From: an uncultured Siphonobacter sp.
Lineage (GTDB): Bacteria; Bacteroidota; Bacteroidia; Cytophagales; Spirosomataceae
Direction of reading: 5' to 3'
Assembly (NCBI GenBank): GCA_913775095.1
Contig: CAJYIW010000024.1
Coordinates: 372,001 to 436,000 of the forward strand
DNA length: 64,000 bases
How positions within the stretch are numbered: the first letter of the stretch is position 1; every line of letters starts with the position of its first letter. The position numbers and the translations under genes are program-made. Shown here piece by piece: positions 8,305-16,969 of the stretch. The notes below the pieces were generated by a model that saw only the letters and a program-made list of their open reading frames with translations, did not search any database and had not been told where the DNA came from.

Positions 8305-8592
8305 ATGCAGTATCACATTCAGGCCTACGATTTTACCGACGAGCAGGCTCCCGAAAGACGTCTACAGGCCCGTCCGGCTCATCTGGATCGGATGCGGGAG
8401 CTTAAAGCCAGCGGTAATTTTCTCTTTGGCGGAGCTTTATTGTCGGAAGCAGGACAAATGATCGGTTCCATTGTGGTCATGAATTTTCCCGAAGAATTTC
8501 AGTTAATGAAATGGCTGGAGACGGAGCCTTACCTCATGCAAAACGTCTGGGACCGGGTAGAAATCAAACCATTCAAAGAAGCCATTCTATAG
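8305..8592 (+). CDS. YciI-like protein
   Basis: A small alpha/beta-barrel protein of the YCII/DGPF family. The members are cytoplasmic, with a conserved His-Asp pair, and mostly of unknown activity. Here the His and Asp are adjacent in RPAHLDRMRELK, and the family landmarks GNFLFGGALLSEAGQMIGS and FPEEFQLMKWLETEPYL follow. Length 95 is typical. It begins one base after the HIT gene stops, indicating one operon. The function of the pair cannot be read from the sequence. Confidence 0.85.
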   Translation: MQYHIQAYDFTDEQAPERRLQARPAHLDRMRELKASGNFLFGGALLSEAGQMIGSIVVMNFPEEFQLMKWLETEPYLMQNVWDRVEIKPFKEAIL

Positions 8593-8754
8593 ATTCTCTG
8601 CTGAACAGAATCGGTGGAGGAGGTTTCCGGAGCCAGGAATCATACCAGGGTGAATAACCTTTACGTTTGAAGGGTATAAACGCCTTTTATTTGTCTATGC
8701 TAGTATAGCAGACTTTAGGTCCATTGTTTTTACGTTTCTTTTGATAACCTATTT

Positions 8755-9645
8755 ATGAACAGACGCTCCATGCTGAAGAAAACGGCTTCAGCAGCTACCG
8801 CAGCGGCACTTCCCACGATCGGATCGACGTTGGATGCTTCGGCTTCCGCCCCCCTCAAACTAAAAGGTAATATCAAGCATTCGGTTTCCCGGTGGTGTTT
8901 TGGTTCCATTCCTCTGGATGAGTTCGCCCAGGCCTGTAAGAACATTGGCATCGAGTCGATTGAATTAACGGGTCCCAGCGAATGGCCTACCCTGGCAAAA
9001 TACGGGCTTACCTCTGCTCTGGGTCAGGCCGATAAATGGCCTGATGGAACGGGGTTGACCAGTTTCTTTAATAACCCCAGAAATCATGATAAACTCGTGG
9101 GTTTATACGAGGAGCTGATTCCTCAGGCTAAGGCAGCAGGCGTAACGAATCTCATTTGTTTTTCAGGAAACCGCAATGGGCTTGATGATTATCAGGGCAT
9201 TCTGAACTGCCAGAAAGTACTGAAACGCATCATGCCTACCGCCGAGAAAAACGGTGTAACCCTTACCATGGAGCTCCTAAGCTCACGTCACTCTCACCCC
9301 GATTATCAGTGCGATACAGTTCAGTGGGGTGCTGCCCTTTGCGAAGCCGTGGGCTCAGAACGCTTCAAATTACTTTACGATATTTTCCATATGCAGTCCA
9401 TGCACGGAGATCATATTCGTAATGCTCAGCGTTACGGGCAGTACATCAGTCATTACCACACGGGAGGGATGCCTAACCGGACGGAAATTGACGATCGCCA
9501 GGAAATCTATTACCCTGCTATTGTCAAAGCCATTGTAGCTACGGGTTACAAAGGTTACATCGGTCAGGAATTTGTACCTACTCCGAAAGATAAAGAAGGA
9601 ATGTTAGCGTCCCTTAAGCAAGGCGTGCTCATCTGCGACGTATAG
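8755..9645 (+). CDS. Exported hydroxypyruvate-isomerase-like TIM-barrel protein
   Basis: A sugar isomerase/epimerase-type TIM barrel. The N-terminus MNRRSMLKKTASAATAAALP is a Tat-like signal with an alanine-rich core and a probable cut near residue 30. The mature part begins with KHSVSRWCFGSIPLDEFAQ, which resembles hydroxypyruvate isomerase-like proteins. Metal-site candidates are MELLSSRHSH, the DIFHMQ strand, HYHTGG and the late GYIGQEF. Length 296. The substrate is unknown. A terminator follows. It resembles the protein at 555 in architecture, and both are probably periplasmic enzymes of carbohydrate use. Confidence 0.85.
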   Translation: MNRRSMLKKTASAATAAALPTIGSTLDASASAPLKLKGNIKHSVSRWCFGSIPLDEFAQACKNIGIESIELTGPSEWPTLAKYGLTSALGQADKWPDGTGLTSFFNNPRNHDKLVGLYEELIPQAKAAGVTNLICFSGNRNGLDDYQGILNCQKVLKRIMPTAEKNGVTLTMELLSSRHSHPDYQCDTVQWGAALCEAVGSERFKLLYDIFHMQSMHGDHIRNAQRYGQYISHYHTGGMPNRTEIDDRQEIYYPAIVKAIVATGYKGYIGQEFVPTPKDKEGMLASLKQGVLICDV

Positions 9646-9667
9646 TTCGCCTGTAAGTACTACTGAC

Positions 9668-9694
9668 AAGAGGAACCTTTCGGTTCCTCTTTTT
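9668..9694 (+). terminator. Terminator after the TIM-barrel gene
   Basis: Ten-base stem AAGAGGAACC with GGTTCCTCTT, TTTC loop, then TTTTT. It starts 23 bases after the stop at 9645. Confidence 0.92.
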
Positions 9695-10367
9695 CTTTCC
9701 CTTTTTCGAAAGCCTTCCCTTATCCCGCTGGACGCTGCATGAGGCTTCAGATCCTGTTTCTACTGGCCTGATACTGATTGATATACGGATGTTCTCCTTT
9801 CGGGTAGCTTCCCGGTTCTTTATCAGGTACCTTTCCTATAGCCTTAGCCGTTAATAAATCTCCTGCACGCGATTTAGAACCTTTTTACTGATTGACTTTC
9901 GTTAACCTGTCTTCTTTTACCAAACATCCCCGGTTTTCAACACTTGATCGAATTAGGTGGGATAAAGCCTTTTTTACGCTCCATATTTGTCATGTTCAAA
10001 GGCCATAATTAGTATGGCCTCCCGCACAAATCCCGCCAGATCACGAATCGCCATTCCTGGTCAACGTATCATAAGTACCGTTAAAAGCGTACCCTTTGCT
10101 TTTCCCTCCGCCAGAGGTTCTTACCTGAAGAAGAGCAAGCCATAAAATCCGCCAGAGTCGATTAAATCCGCCAGAGCCCAGGAACTGCATCAGTCCATTG
10201 CTGGACGCTTTCTATGCATTTCCTGACCGCATTCTTCCCTGATTCTCAAAGCATCAGGCAGGAATTACTTTACCCTAAGTTCACTCATACCCTTTTTTTT
10301 CTCGACCGGCCAGCCCGGCCGATTCAGATTTACTATGCCCAAAGGGCTGCCTAACTCTATTATTCGT
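9695..10367. other. 673-bp region without a recognisable gene
   Basis: I find no convincing ORF on either strand. The only structure noted is four copies of CCGCCAGA at 10033, 10108, 10149 and 10168. The DUF4249 gene that follows usually sits behind a TonB-dependent receptor gene, but I could not detect remnants of one here. Confidence 0.5.
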
Positions 10368-11270
10368 ATGAATCGCTTTTCTACCTTCGCTCTGGTGAGT
10401 GCTCTGTTGTGGTTATTGTCTTCCTGCGTAAAAGACTCCTCGGATGTCATCATTGAACACACGCCCAAACTCGTTGTCGAGTGTTATTTAAATCCTGCCG
10501 ATACTGAAATTACGGCCATTGTGAACGAAAACCGTCCCATCGACGGCGAAGGCAGTGGCGACCGCGGCAAGGTTAATCCCGTCGTCAACGCTACGGTGCT
10601 GCTTTCCGATGGAAGCAACGAAGTGGCTCTTTCCAATACCAGGAACAATACTTATAAAATCGCGGCCACCCGTTTCAAACTCGTAGCCGGACGCACCTAT
10701 ACCCTCAAAGTGTCGGCTCCCGGTTTGCCCGCTACCGAGGCCACCTGCACCATTCCCCGGGTGCTGGGAAATCTCTCGGCTCAGGATGGCGGACTTCAGT
10801 ACGAGCGGCTGGATGCCTCTTCTTACCAGGTTTACCGGCAGCGGAGTCTGTCCTGGTCGAATGCCGAAAACAAAAAAAGTACTCAGTATTATCTGGTCGG
10901 TAGTGGCGAAGGCTCCACTTATCAGCTCAAAGCCGCTGCCGGAGATTCGACCTGCATCCGACTCAAAAACGCTCAGGTGGTGGCCTTCCTTGACGATGCT
11001 CAGGCTTCGGGAGCCAGCTTCTCAACCCAGAAATTGAACTTTTTAGTGGGTAAGGCCAGCAGTGCCAGTGATCCCAAAATCACGAGTGCAGCTCCCATGT
11101 ATTCCTTCGTCTACCACGTCGATAAAAATTATTATGAATTTTACCGAAGCGTGAAGATCCAGCGTGAGGTGGGCGATAACCCCTTTGCCGAAGCCATGCC
11201 CGTGTATTCTAATGTCACCAACGGACTGGGCATCTTTGCCGGCTATGTTACTCAGGTGAAACCCCTCTGA
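10368..11270 (+). CDS. DUF4249 lipoprotein
   Basis: A Bacteroidota outer-membrane lipoprotein family. The start at 10368 gives MNRFSTFALVSALLWLLSSC, a lipoprotein signal with Cys at residue 20; an upstream in-frame ATG at 10335 would put 11 extra residues before the signal. Family landmarks are KLVVECYLNPADTEITAIV, VNATVLLSDG, the Ig-like stretch GRTYTLKVSAPG and the C-terminal NPFAEAMPVYSNVTNGLGIF. DUF4249 proteins are usually paired with a carboxypeptidase-regulatory TonB receptor and may help bind its ligand at the cell surface, but no receptor gene is adjacent here. Length 300, slightly short. Confidence 0.82.
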   Translation: MNRFSTFALVSALLWLLSSCVKDSSDVIIEHTPKLVVECYLNPADTEITAIVNENRPIDGEGSGDRGKVNPVVNATVLLSDGSNEVALSNTRNNTYKIAATRFKLVAGRTYTLKVSAPGLPATEATCTIPRVLGNLSAQDGGLQYERLDASSYQVYRQRSLSWSNAENKKSTQYYLVGSGEGSTYQLKAAAGDSTCIRLKNAQVVAFLDDAQASGASFSTQKLNFLVGKASSASDPKITSAAPMYSFVYHVDKNYYEFYRSVKIQREVGDNPFAEAMPVYSNVTNGLGIFAGYVTQVKPL

Positions 11271-11330
11271 TCTGCCCTACTCTGATTTTCCCTTACCCAA
11301 AACTGATTCTTTCCGAAAGCAGGTTATTCA

Positions 11331-11380
11331 TAAGAAGGAAAAGCTCCATCCTGAGTAGAGGATGGAGCTTTTCCTTCTTA
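11331..11380. terminator. Bidirectional terminator between DUF4249 and murD
   Basis: A perfect stem of about 20 bases (11332-11351 with 11360-11379) and 8-base loop between convergent genes. A-rich and T-rich flanks allow it to work for either strand. Confidence 0.9.
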
Positions 11381-11438
11381 TAAAGTTATACATTCTCTCC
11401 GCATCTGCTGTATTTCTGGAGTTTACTTGAATGGTCAG

Positions 11439-12803
11439 TTACAGTTCCTTCGGCTGCTCCCGTAAGATCAATTCCTGAACCTGAGCCCGGAATTGATTCC
11501 CACGATCTTCGTAATTTTTAAATAAATCGAAGCTGGCACAGGCTGGAGAAAGTAAGACCGTGTTCCCATCCATTCCGTATTCAAAACCCCATTGCACAGC
11601 CTGAGCCACATCCTGAGTTTCCAGAATTAACGGTACTTTTCCTTCAAAAAAGGTTTTTAGCTTTTCGTTGTTAACACCCAAGCAAATCATGACTCTGACC
11701 TTCTCCTCTACCAATTTTTCAATCTGCGTGTAGTCATTGCCTTTATCTACGCCACCGATGATCAGAATCAGCGGATCACTGTAACTTCCCAGGGCAAAGA
11801 ATACCGAATCGACATTCGTTGCTTTAGAATCATTCACAAAGCGAATGCCATTAATTTCCCCCACGGGCTCCAGTCGATGGGGAGCATTTTTGAAGGATAG
11901 CAAGCCTTCTTTCAGCTTTTCAGGCGACACGCCAAGGGACAACGCCGCCAGAATGGCACAGGTAGCATTGAGGGCATTGTGCGTTCCGGCAATGGGTAAC
12001 TCGTCTAAAGCAATCTCGAAATTCCCCTGATCGGTAACGGCACGAATGTGCTGATTCAGGATGGATCCACCTTTTTTGAGTAAGGTCTGAGTGGATAGGG
12101 GTAGCTGTTGAGGGATAATGGTCCGTTTGGCTAATTCCTGCTGAATGGCTTCACTTTCCTGCCAGTAAATGAACGTTCCGGCAGCATCCATATTCTGAAG
12201 AATACGGAATTTTGAATCAATGTAATTCTGGAAGTTATACCCGTAGCGATCGAGGTGATCGGGCGTGATGTTCGATAATATGGCTACGTCAGCTTTGAAA
12301 TCAATCATGGAATCCAGCATAAAACTACTGATTTCCAGCACGTAATACTCGTATTTATCGTCGATGACCTGCTTGGCAAAGCTGTCACCGATATTACCCG
12401 CCAGCCCTACGTTCAAACCTGCCGTTTTTAGCAAATGATACGTAAGTAAGGTCGTCGTTGTTTTACCATTAGATCCGGTAATGGCGATGAGCTTAGCCTG
12501 CGTGTAGCGAGCGGCAAACTCTATTTCCCCGATGACCGGAATTCCCTTCTCACGCAAGGACTGAATCAGAGGAACCTGATCGGGAATGCCCGGACTTTTG
12601 ATAACTTCATCCGCTTCAAAAATCCGGAATTCCGTGTGTTGCTTTTCTTCGAATTCAATGTGATGATCCACCAACTGCTGGCGATACTTTTCACCGAGTT
12701 CACTTTTATCGGAAAGGAAAACGTCAAACCCTTTTGCCTGAGCGAGTAAGGCTGCACCTACTCCACTTTCACCACCCCCCAACACTACGATCTTTTGTGC
12801 CAT
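11439..12803 (-). CDS. murD: UDP-N-acetylmuramoyl-L-alanine--D-glutamate ligase
   Basis: Adds D-glutamate to UDP-MurNAc-L-Ala in peptidoglycan synthesis, using ATP. The N-terminal Rossmann-like domain begins MAQKIVVLGGGESGVGAA. The central ATPase domain carries the P-loop ITGSNGKTTTTLLTYHL and the region ISSFMLDS. The C-terminal domain has NDSKATNVDSVFFAL and LSPACASFDLFKNYEDRG. Length 454 is normal. It is not in a dcw cluster here but stands downstream of two mscL genes, with a 52-base gap after the nearer one, so read-through from mscL is possible. Confidence 0.96.
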   Translation of the reverse strand: MAQKIVVLGGGESGVGAALLAQAKGFDVFLSDKSELGEKYRQQLVDHHIEFEEKQHTEFRIFEADEVIKSPGIPDQVPLIQSLREKGIPVIGEIEFAARYTQAKLIAITGSNGKTTTTLLTYHLLKTAGLNVGLAGNIGDSFAKQVIDDKYEYYVLEISSFMLDSMIDFKADVAILSNITPDHLDRYGYNFQNYIDSKFRILQNMDAAGTFIYWQESEAIQQELAKRTIIPQQLPLSTQTLLKKGGSILNQHIRAVTDQGNFEIALDELPIAGTHNALNATCAILAALSLGVSPEKLKEGLLSFKNAPHRLEPVGEINGIRFVNDSKATNVDSVFFALGSYSDPLILIIGGVDKGNDYTQIEKLVEEKVRVMICLGVNNEKLKTFFEGKVPLILETQDVAQAVQWGFEYGMDGNTVLLSPACASFDLFKNYEDRGNQFRAQVQELILREQPKEL

Positions 12804-12855
12804 GTTCTGTTACATCTATTTGAGGCGAATTTAAGGACTCGGTTACGTAGTTCGG

Positions 12856-13290
12856 CTATTTCAACCGCTGATTCTGTTCCCTCAGGGCATCCCGAATTTC
12901 CGTCAGCAGCACTTCTTCTTTACTGGGAACGGGAGGTTCGGCCTTTACTTCAGCTTCCTGCTTTTTCAGTAGTTTCTGAACCAGCGAGCTGAGCATAAAA
13001 ACGATAAATGCCAGAATGAAAAAGTTAATGACTACCGTGACGAAATTCCCCCAGGCAAAAACCGGACCGAGATTACGGGCATCCGCCAGAGCCAGTCCTT
13101 TGGGGACTTTGCTGGAAAGCGGCAGGTAGAGATTACTAAAATCGACGTCTCCGGGAATGCTAACCAGGGGCATAATCAGATCTTTCACTACGGAGTCTAC
13201 AATTTTACCAAACGCCGCTCCAATGATCACACCCACGGCCAGGTCTATGACATTTCCACGTTTAATGAAGCTAACAAAGTTTTTAAGCAT
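12856..13290 (-). CDS. mscL: Large-conductance mechanosensitive channel (copy 1)
   Basis: Pentameric inner-membrane channel that opens under high membrane tension to release solutes after osmotic downshock. The first helix has the signature GNVIDLAVGVIIGAAFGKIV, followed by IMPLVSIPG. The second membrane helix is around VTVVINFFILAFIVFMLSSLV. The C-terminal bundle EEVLLTEIRDALREQNQRLK is complete. Length 144. A second mscL lies 123 bases upstream on the same strand, with a terminator between them. The two differ clearly in sequence, so this is an old duplication or separate acquisition, not a recent copy. Confidence 0.95.
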   Translation of the reverse strand: MLKNFVSFIKRGNVIDLAVGVIIGAAFGKIVDSVVKDLIMPLVSIPGDVDFSNLYLPLSSKVPKGLALADARNLGPVFAWGNFVTVVINFFILAFIVFMLSSLVQKLLKKQEAEVKAEPPVPSKEEVLLTEIRDALREQNQRLK

Positions 13291-13361
13291 ATTGACTAGT
13301 GTTCATTCAGTAAAACAAAGACGGCAAATCAACAAAAACATTTGAACCCGCCCAAATTCAA

Positions 13362-13394
13362 ACAAAAAGGGTTTGTCCTTTCGGCCAAACCCTT
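13362..13394 (-). terminator. Terminator between the two mscL genes
   Basis: AAGGGTTTG (13367-13375) pairs with CAAACCCTT (13386-13394). On the minus strand the stem is followed by CTTTTTG. It lies 20 bases after the stop of the upstream mscL copy. Confidence 0.75.
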
Positions 13395-13413
13395 CAGAAA
13401 TAGAATCGTTCTG

Positions 13414-13755
13414 TTACGCTTTTTCGTCCGCTCTTTTAGCAGTTAATCCGGAATGATTAGCGGCCTTTACCACCAGAAATAATACCCATGCGATGATTAA
13501 AAATTCAATAACAACCTGGAAAAAAGCTCCGTACGTAATGGCAACTTCGGGCTGTTTAGCTGCTTCATCAGCAGCTTTTAACACCCACTTCGCGTCTTTA
13601 AAATCAACACCTGCCAGTAATAATCCGATGGGAGGCATGATAATATTGTTAACCAATGCCGTCGTTATCTTTCCGAAGGCGGCACCAATGACCACGCCAA
13701 TCGCCAGATCAAGGACATTACCCTGAGCAATAAACTGTCTGAATTCTTTTAACAT
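13414..13755 (-). CDS. mscL: Large-conductance mechanosensitive channel (copy 2)
   Basis: Second MscL-type channel, 113 residues. The N-terminal helix is typical (MLKEFRQFIAQGNVLDLAIG, then VVIGAAFGKITTAL). The second membrane helix is FFQVVIEFLIIAWVLFLVVKA. The protein then stops after AANHSGLTAKRADEKA, so it lacks the long C-terminal helix bundle of copy 1. The periplasmic loop differs (KDAKWVLKAADEAAKQPEV). In MscL, C-terminal truncation generally leaves the channel gated but alters pore filtering (family knowledge). It may form channels with a different threshold or mixed pentamers; that is inference. Confidence 0.93.
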   Translation of the reverse strand: MLKEFRQFIAQGNVLDLAIGVVIGAAFGKITTALVNNIIMPPIGLLLAGVDFKDAKWVLKAADEAAKQPEVAITYGAFFQVVIEFLIIAWVLFLVVKAANHSGLTAKRADEKA

Positions 13756-13806
13756 GACAAGAGAGTTTAAGTGTAAAAGAGGACCGTACGCTTATTAAAA
13801 GGTAAG

Positions 13807-14763
13807 TTATTTGAATGTATACAGAAATCCTAAACCCATGGATTGAGCGAACTGAATTTTCATCACCTGATCCTGGTCATACAAAGCAATAAGGTCAAAA
13901 TTAAAATTCAGATAGCGATTAATCTTAGCCGTCAGTTTAGCATCCACCCGGTTATCTATAGCGGCTAAATCGCGAAAACTGGCAAAAGCCTGGTAGCGGA
14001 ACTTAAGGTTTACGTTTTTAGCAATGTCACGATCAAAGTTTGCAACCAGCTGCATAACGGCTACTTCGGTTAATGCTCTTTTGCCGCGGGTTACGCCATA
14101 ATTCATGAATTCGTAAGGCTTGTTGCCTGCTTCCACTTCTGAAGCATTTCGGGCGTCAATGGCCTTGTATAAATCAGGGTTACCCAAAATAGTGTGTCGA
14201 ATGGCTCCGGGATAGAAACTCATCGTAAAAAAGGTTTCAGGTCGCCATTCAAAACCAATTCCTTCGGTCAGGAAAATGGGAGTAAATAACCCGGAAATCA
14301 GCGGTGAAGTTGCATTGGTATACACATAATTATAATCAAAGCCATTGGCAAACTGAGTCAGCATGTTGAAGTTGGCAATGAATGACCACTGAGTATCGGC
14401 ACTAGCTCCCAGTTTTCGTCCGTATTTGGAATCAAAAAACAGTCGGTCAATGCTTTTGCGAAACTGTTGCTTTTCAATTTTCTGAAAGCCAAACTGACTT
14501 TGAAAGTCATTGACCCAGCTGTCGCGGTCTTTGCGAAATTCTCCCTTGGCATTAAAAAAGGATCCTAAGCCAATGTTATTGACTCCCCCTCCCTGCCAGT
14601 TATTACTAAAGGAACCCTGGTTAAAGTTCATCCCAAATTCTTTCTTGGTTTTCCAGTAAGTCGTGTCTTTAATCGCAGGAGTAACGGGGGGATTGGATTG
14701 AGCCAGTGAATAAAGCGATGCACATAAGAAAAGGAATAAATACGTTACTTTCTTAGATACCAT
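13807..14763 (-). CDS. DUF3078 family outer-membrane protein
   Basis: A Bacteroidota family of unknown function, probably a beta-barrel or barrel-associated protein. The start at 14763 gives MVSKKVTYLFLFLCASLYSLAQ, a standard signal peptide cut after Gln; the in-frame start at 14790 is rejected because a promoter -7 element (14788-14795) overlaps it. Landmarks are WKTKKEFGMNFNQGSFSNNW, GGGVNNIGLGSFFNAKGEF and RKSIDRLFFDSKYGRKL. The end LGFLYTFK is aromatic, as expected of a barrel. Length 318. It seems to be a single-gene unit. Confidence 0.82.
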   Translation of the reverse strand: MVSKKVTYLFLFLCASLYSLAQSNPPVTPAIKDTTYWKTKKEFGMNFNQGSFSNNWQGGGVNNIGLGSFFNAKGEFRKDRDSWVNDFQSQFGFQKIEKQQFRKSIDRLFFDSKYGRKLGASADTQWSFIANFNMLTQFANGFDYNYVYTNATSPLISGLFTPIFLTEGIGFEWRPETFFTMSFYPGAIRHTILGNPDLYKAIDARNASEVEAGNKPYEFMNYGVTRGKRALTEVAVMQLVANFDRDIAKNVNLKFRYQAFASFRDLAAIDNRVDAKLTAKINRYLNFNFDLIALYDQDQVMKIQFAQSMGLGFLYTFK

Positions 14764-14787
14764 GAGGATTTTGGATAGGTTATTAAG

Positions 14788-14818
14788 CAAAAGTATTCAG
14801 GTGTTTAATAAACCACAA
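14788..14818 (-). promoter_or_regulatory. Probable promoter of the DUF3078 gene
   Basis: On the minus strand, TTG (14816-14818), 20 bases, then TACTTTTG (14788-14795). It matches the Bacteroidota TTG-N19/21-TAnnTTTG consensus. Transcription would start near 14781, 18 bases before the ATG at 14763. Confidence 0.7.
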
Positions 14819-14892
14819 ACACTACACTAACAAATTCGAAGAAATACAACAACAGGGATTTGACCACGCCAATTCAGCAAGGGGTATAAAAC

Positions 14893-14935
14893 AAAAATGG
14901 AAGTATCTTACGCGAACGCACGATACTTCCATTTT
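14893..14935 (-). terminator. Terminator of tsf
   Basis: AAAATGGAAGTATC (14894-14907) pairs perfectly with GATACTTCCATTTT (14922-14935). It lies 18 bases downstream of the tsf stop and ends the ribosomal-protein transcript. Confidence 0.85.
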
Positions 14936-14952
14936 AAATCAGATCAGGAAAA

Positions 14953-15789
14953 TTAAGCTAAAGCGACACGCTTAAACTCTTTTACCGTTAATCCTTTTTG
15001 AGTTTTCTCTAATAACTGAGCGATAGAGATCGAGCTATCTTTCACGAATTCCTGAGAAAGCAGCGTGTTTTCCTTGTAGAATTTCTCCAGACGACCCTGA
15101 GCAATACGATCCAGGATAGCCTCAGGCTTACCTTCGGCACGAGCCTGCTCACGACCAATTTCAAGTTCTTTCTCAGCTAAAGCGGGATCCACTTCGTCTT
15201 TGCTTACAGCTACGGGTTTCATAGCCGCAATTTGCATAGCGATGTCTTTACCTACTTCCTGAACGTCAGCACCCTGTACGTTATTGAAAGCTAACAATAC
15301 GCCTAACTTACCGTTTGAGTGGATGTAGCTAACTACCTGCTCAGCGTTCACGTTTTCGTACGTAGCGATGATGATTTTCTCACCAATTTTACCAACCAGT
15401 TCAGTGATGGTTTCCTGAATCGTACGGCCATCAGCTAAGGTTAAAGCCGATAATTCTTCGATCGTAGCAGGATTGTTTTCAACTGCCTTGTCGATGATCG
15501 CGTTCGCCAGGTTACGGAAATCTTCCACTTTAGAAACAGGCTCTGTTTCGCAAGCTAAAGCAACCAGTTTACCGTTAGAACCGTCTTCGCTTAATTTAAC
15601 CAGGATCAGACCTTCTGAAGTAGCGTTGTCGGCACGTTTCGCAGCCACTTTCTGGCCAGCTTTACGGAGCACTTCGATTGCTTTTTCAAAATCGCCATCA
15701 GCTTCAGACAAAGCTTTTTTGCAATCCATCATACCCGCACCAGTCATTTGGCGGAGCTTATTCACGTCAGCAGCGGTAATTGCAGCCAT
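14953..15789 (-). CDS. tsf: Translation elongation factor Ts
   Basis: Guanine-nucleotide exchange factor for EF-Tu. The N-terminal UBA-like domain ADVNKLRQMTGAGMMDCKKAL is canonical, followed by KAIEVLRKAGQKVAAKR. Length 278 is normal for Bacteroidota. The conserved core motif that normally reads TDFVAKN reads TEPVSKV here, within ACETEPVSKVEDFRN, although the flanks are well kept. The Asp-Phe of that motif inserts near the EF-Tu nucleotide site in E. coli (family knowledge), so the change is worth noting. The gene is last in the order rplM-rpsI-rpsB-tsf and is 229 bases downstream of rpsB. Confidence 0.95.
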   Translation of the reverse strand: MAAITAADVNKLRQMTGAGMMDCKKALSEADGDFEKAIEVLRKAGQKVAAKRADNATSEGLILVKLSEDGSNGKLVALACETEPVSKVEDFRNLANAIIDKAVENNPATIEELSALTLADGRTIQETITELVGKIGEKIIIATYENVNAEQVVSYIHSNGKLGVLLAFNNVQGADVQEVGKDIAMQIAAMKPVAVSKDEVDPALAEKELEIGREQARAEGKPEAILDRIAQGRLEKFYKENTLLSQEFVKDSSISIAQLLEKTQKGLTVKEFKRVALA

Positions 15790-16018
15790 TGTAGTGAGTT
15801 TGTTTATTTATCGTGAAGTTGGGAGGAATCTCCCAAATAAGAAAATTAAGCTTTTGTTAAGAAGTCTCCCGAAGGTTTAAAGTGTGAGCGTTTGAAATAC
15901 ATTTTCTAATGCTGTCAAACCTGATCATACTTATCAAACCCTTCAAGAATTTCTAAACGGAATAGCCCAAAGCAAAGCTCCGGGCTATTCACAATAGGAT
16001 CAAAGATCTAATAAAAGA

Positions 16019-16819
16019 TTAGGCTTCATCCTCTGTAGTTGCCGCAGGAGCCTCAGCTACTTCAACTCCAGTGTCAACTGCCCGTTTGGCTTCTTCTTCT
16101 TCCTGAACGCGAGCATCATCTTTATCTTGCTTACGCTCCATCAGACCTTCTTCGATCGCCTTACCAATAGCCAGAGTGATCAGGCTGATTGATTTGTAGG
16201 CATCGTCGTTAGCAGGAATAGGGAAGTCAACTAACTCGGGGTTAGAGTTTGTATCGCACATCGCGAATACGGGAATACCTAAACGTTGAGCTTCAGCAAC
16301 GGCAATATGCTCACGCTTCACGTCGATTACGAACAGAGCCGCAGGCAGACGAGTCAGATCAGCAATACCACCTAATACACGCTCCAATTTATCTTTTTCG
16401 CGAGTAAGGACCAGTTTTTCTTTTTTGTTCAGGTTCGCAGACGTAGTCTCATCCTTAAGCATTTTCTCAAGTTGAGTCATTTTCTTCAGCGACTTGCGAA
16501 TCGTCGCGAAGTTCGTCAGCATACCACCTAACCAACGATCAGTTACGTAAGGCATTTTCAGACGACGAGCTTCTTCCGAAACGATCTCCTGAGCCTGCTT
16601 TTTCGTAGCTACGAACATGATTTTGCGGCCTGAACGAACGATTGATTTCAAAGCAGTAGACGCTTCATCCAGAAGGGTTACTGTTTTGTTCAAATCGATA
16701 ATATGGATGCCGTTCTTCTCCATGAAGATGTAAGGAGCCATCTTCGGATCCCACTTACGAGTCAAGTGACCAAAGTGTACGCCGGCATCGAGGAGTTCTT
16801 TATATGATACTTGTGCCAT
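16019..16819 (-). CDS. rpsB: 30S ribosomal protein S2
   Basis: Small-subunit ribosomal protein located between head and body near S1. Landmarks are [71 protein letters not shown] and [20 protein letters not shown]. Length 266, with an acidic C-terminal tail ([19 protein letters not shown]) common in this phylum. The usual rpsB-tsf order is preserved. A weak hairpin at 15961-15989 (AATAGCCC with GGGCTATT) in the gap to tsf has no T run. Confidence 0.97.
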   Translation of the reverse strand: MAQVSYKELLDAGVHFGHLTRKWDPKMAPYIFMEKNGIHIIDLNKTVTLLDEASTALKSIVRSGRKIMFVATKKQAQEIVSEEARRLKMPYVTDRWLGGMLTNFATIRKSLKKMTQLEKMLKDETTSANLNKKEKLVLTREKDKLERVLGGIADLTRLPAALFVIDVKREHIAVAEAQRLGIPVFAMCDTNSNPELVDFPIPANDDAYKSISLITLAIGKAIEEGLMERKQDKDDARVQEEEEAKRAVDTGVEVAEAPAATTEDEA

Positions 16820-16902
16820 TTTGTTGTTAAGTCAAAAAGGATGATGAAAAGTGCTTGATTCTGCGTCGGACACTACAAGCATGAATCAGTGGCGAATACA
16901 TG

Positions 16903-16963
16903 TTGTTAGTTTTTAGTTGATGGTTGTTCGTTCAAAAAAACTAAGAACCAACAACTAAGAACC
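16903..16963. repeat. Imperfect inverted repeat after rpsI
   Basis: An AT-rich imperfect inverted repeat (left arm about 16912-16928, right arm about 16944-16962) made of GGTTGTT/AACAACC units. It starts about 7 bases after the rpsI stop on the minus strand. The architecture is like that of the repeats at 4377, 57841 and 59305. Confidence 0.5.
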
Positions 16964-16969
16964 ACACTA

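Noticed and set aside
10265-10468. Minus-strand ORF of 67 residues over the DUF4249 start
   Set aside because: It overlaps the signal-peptide region of a convincing gene and has no recognisable features.
15961-15989. Terminator between rpsB and tsf
   Set aside because: Eight-base stem with a long loop and no T run; at most a weak attenuator.
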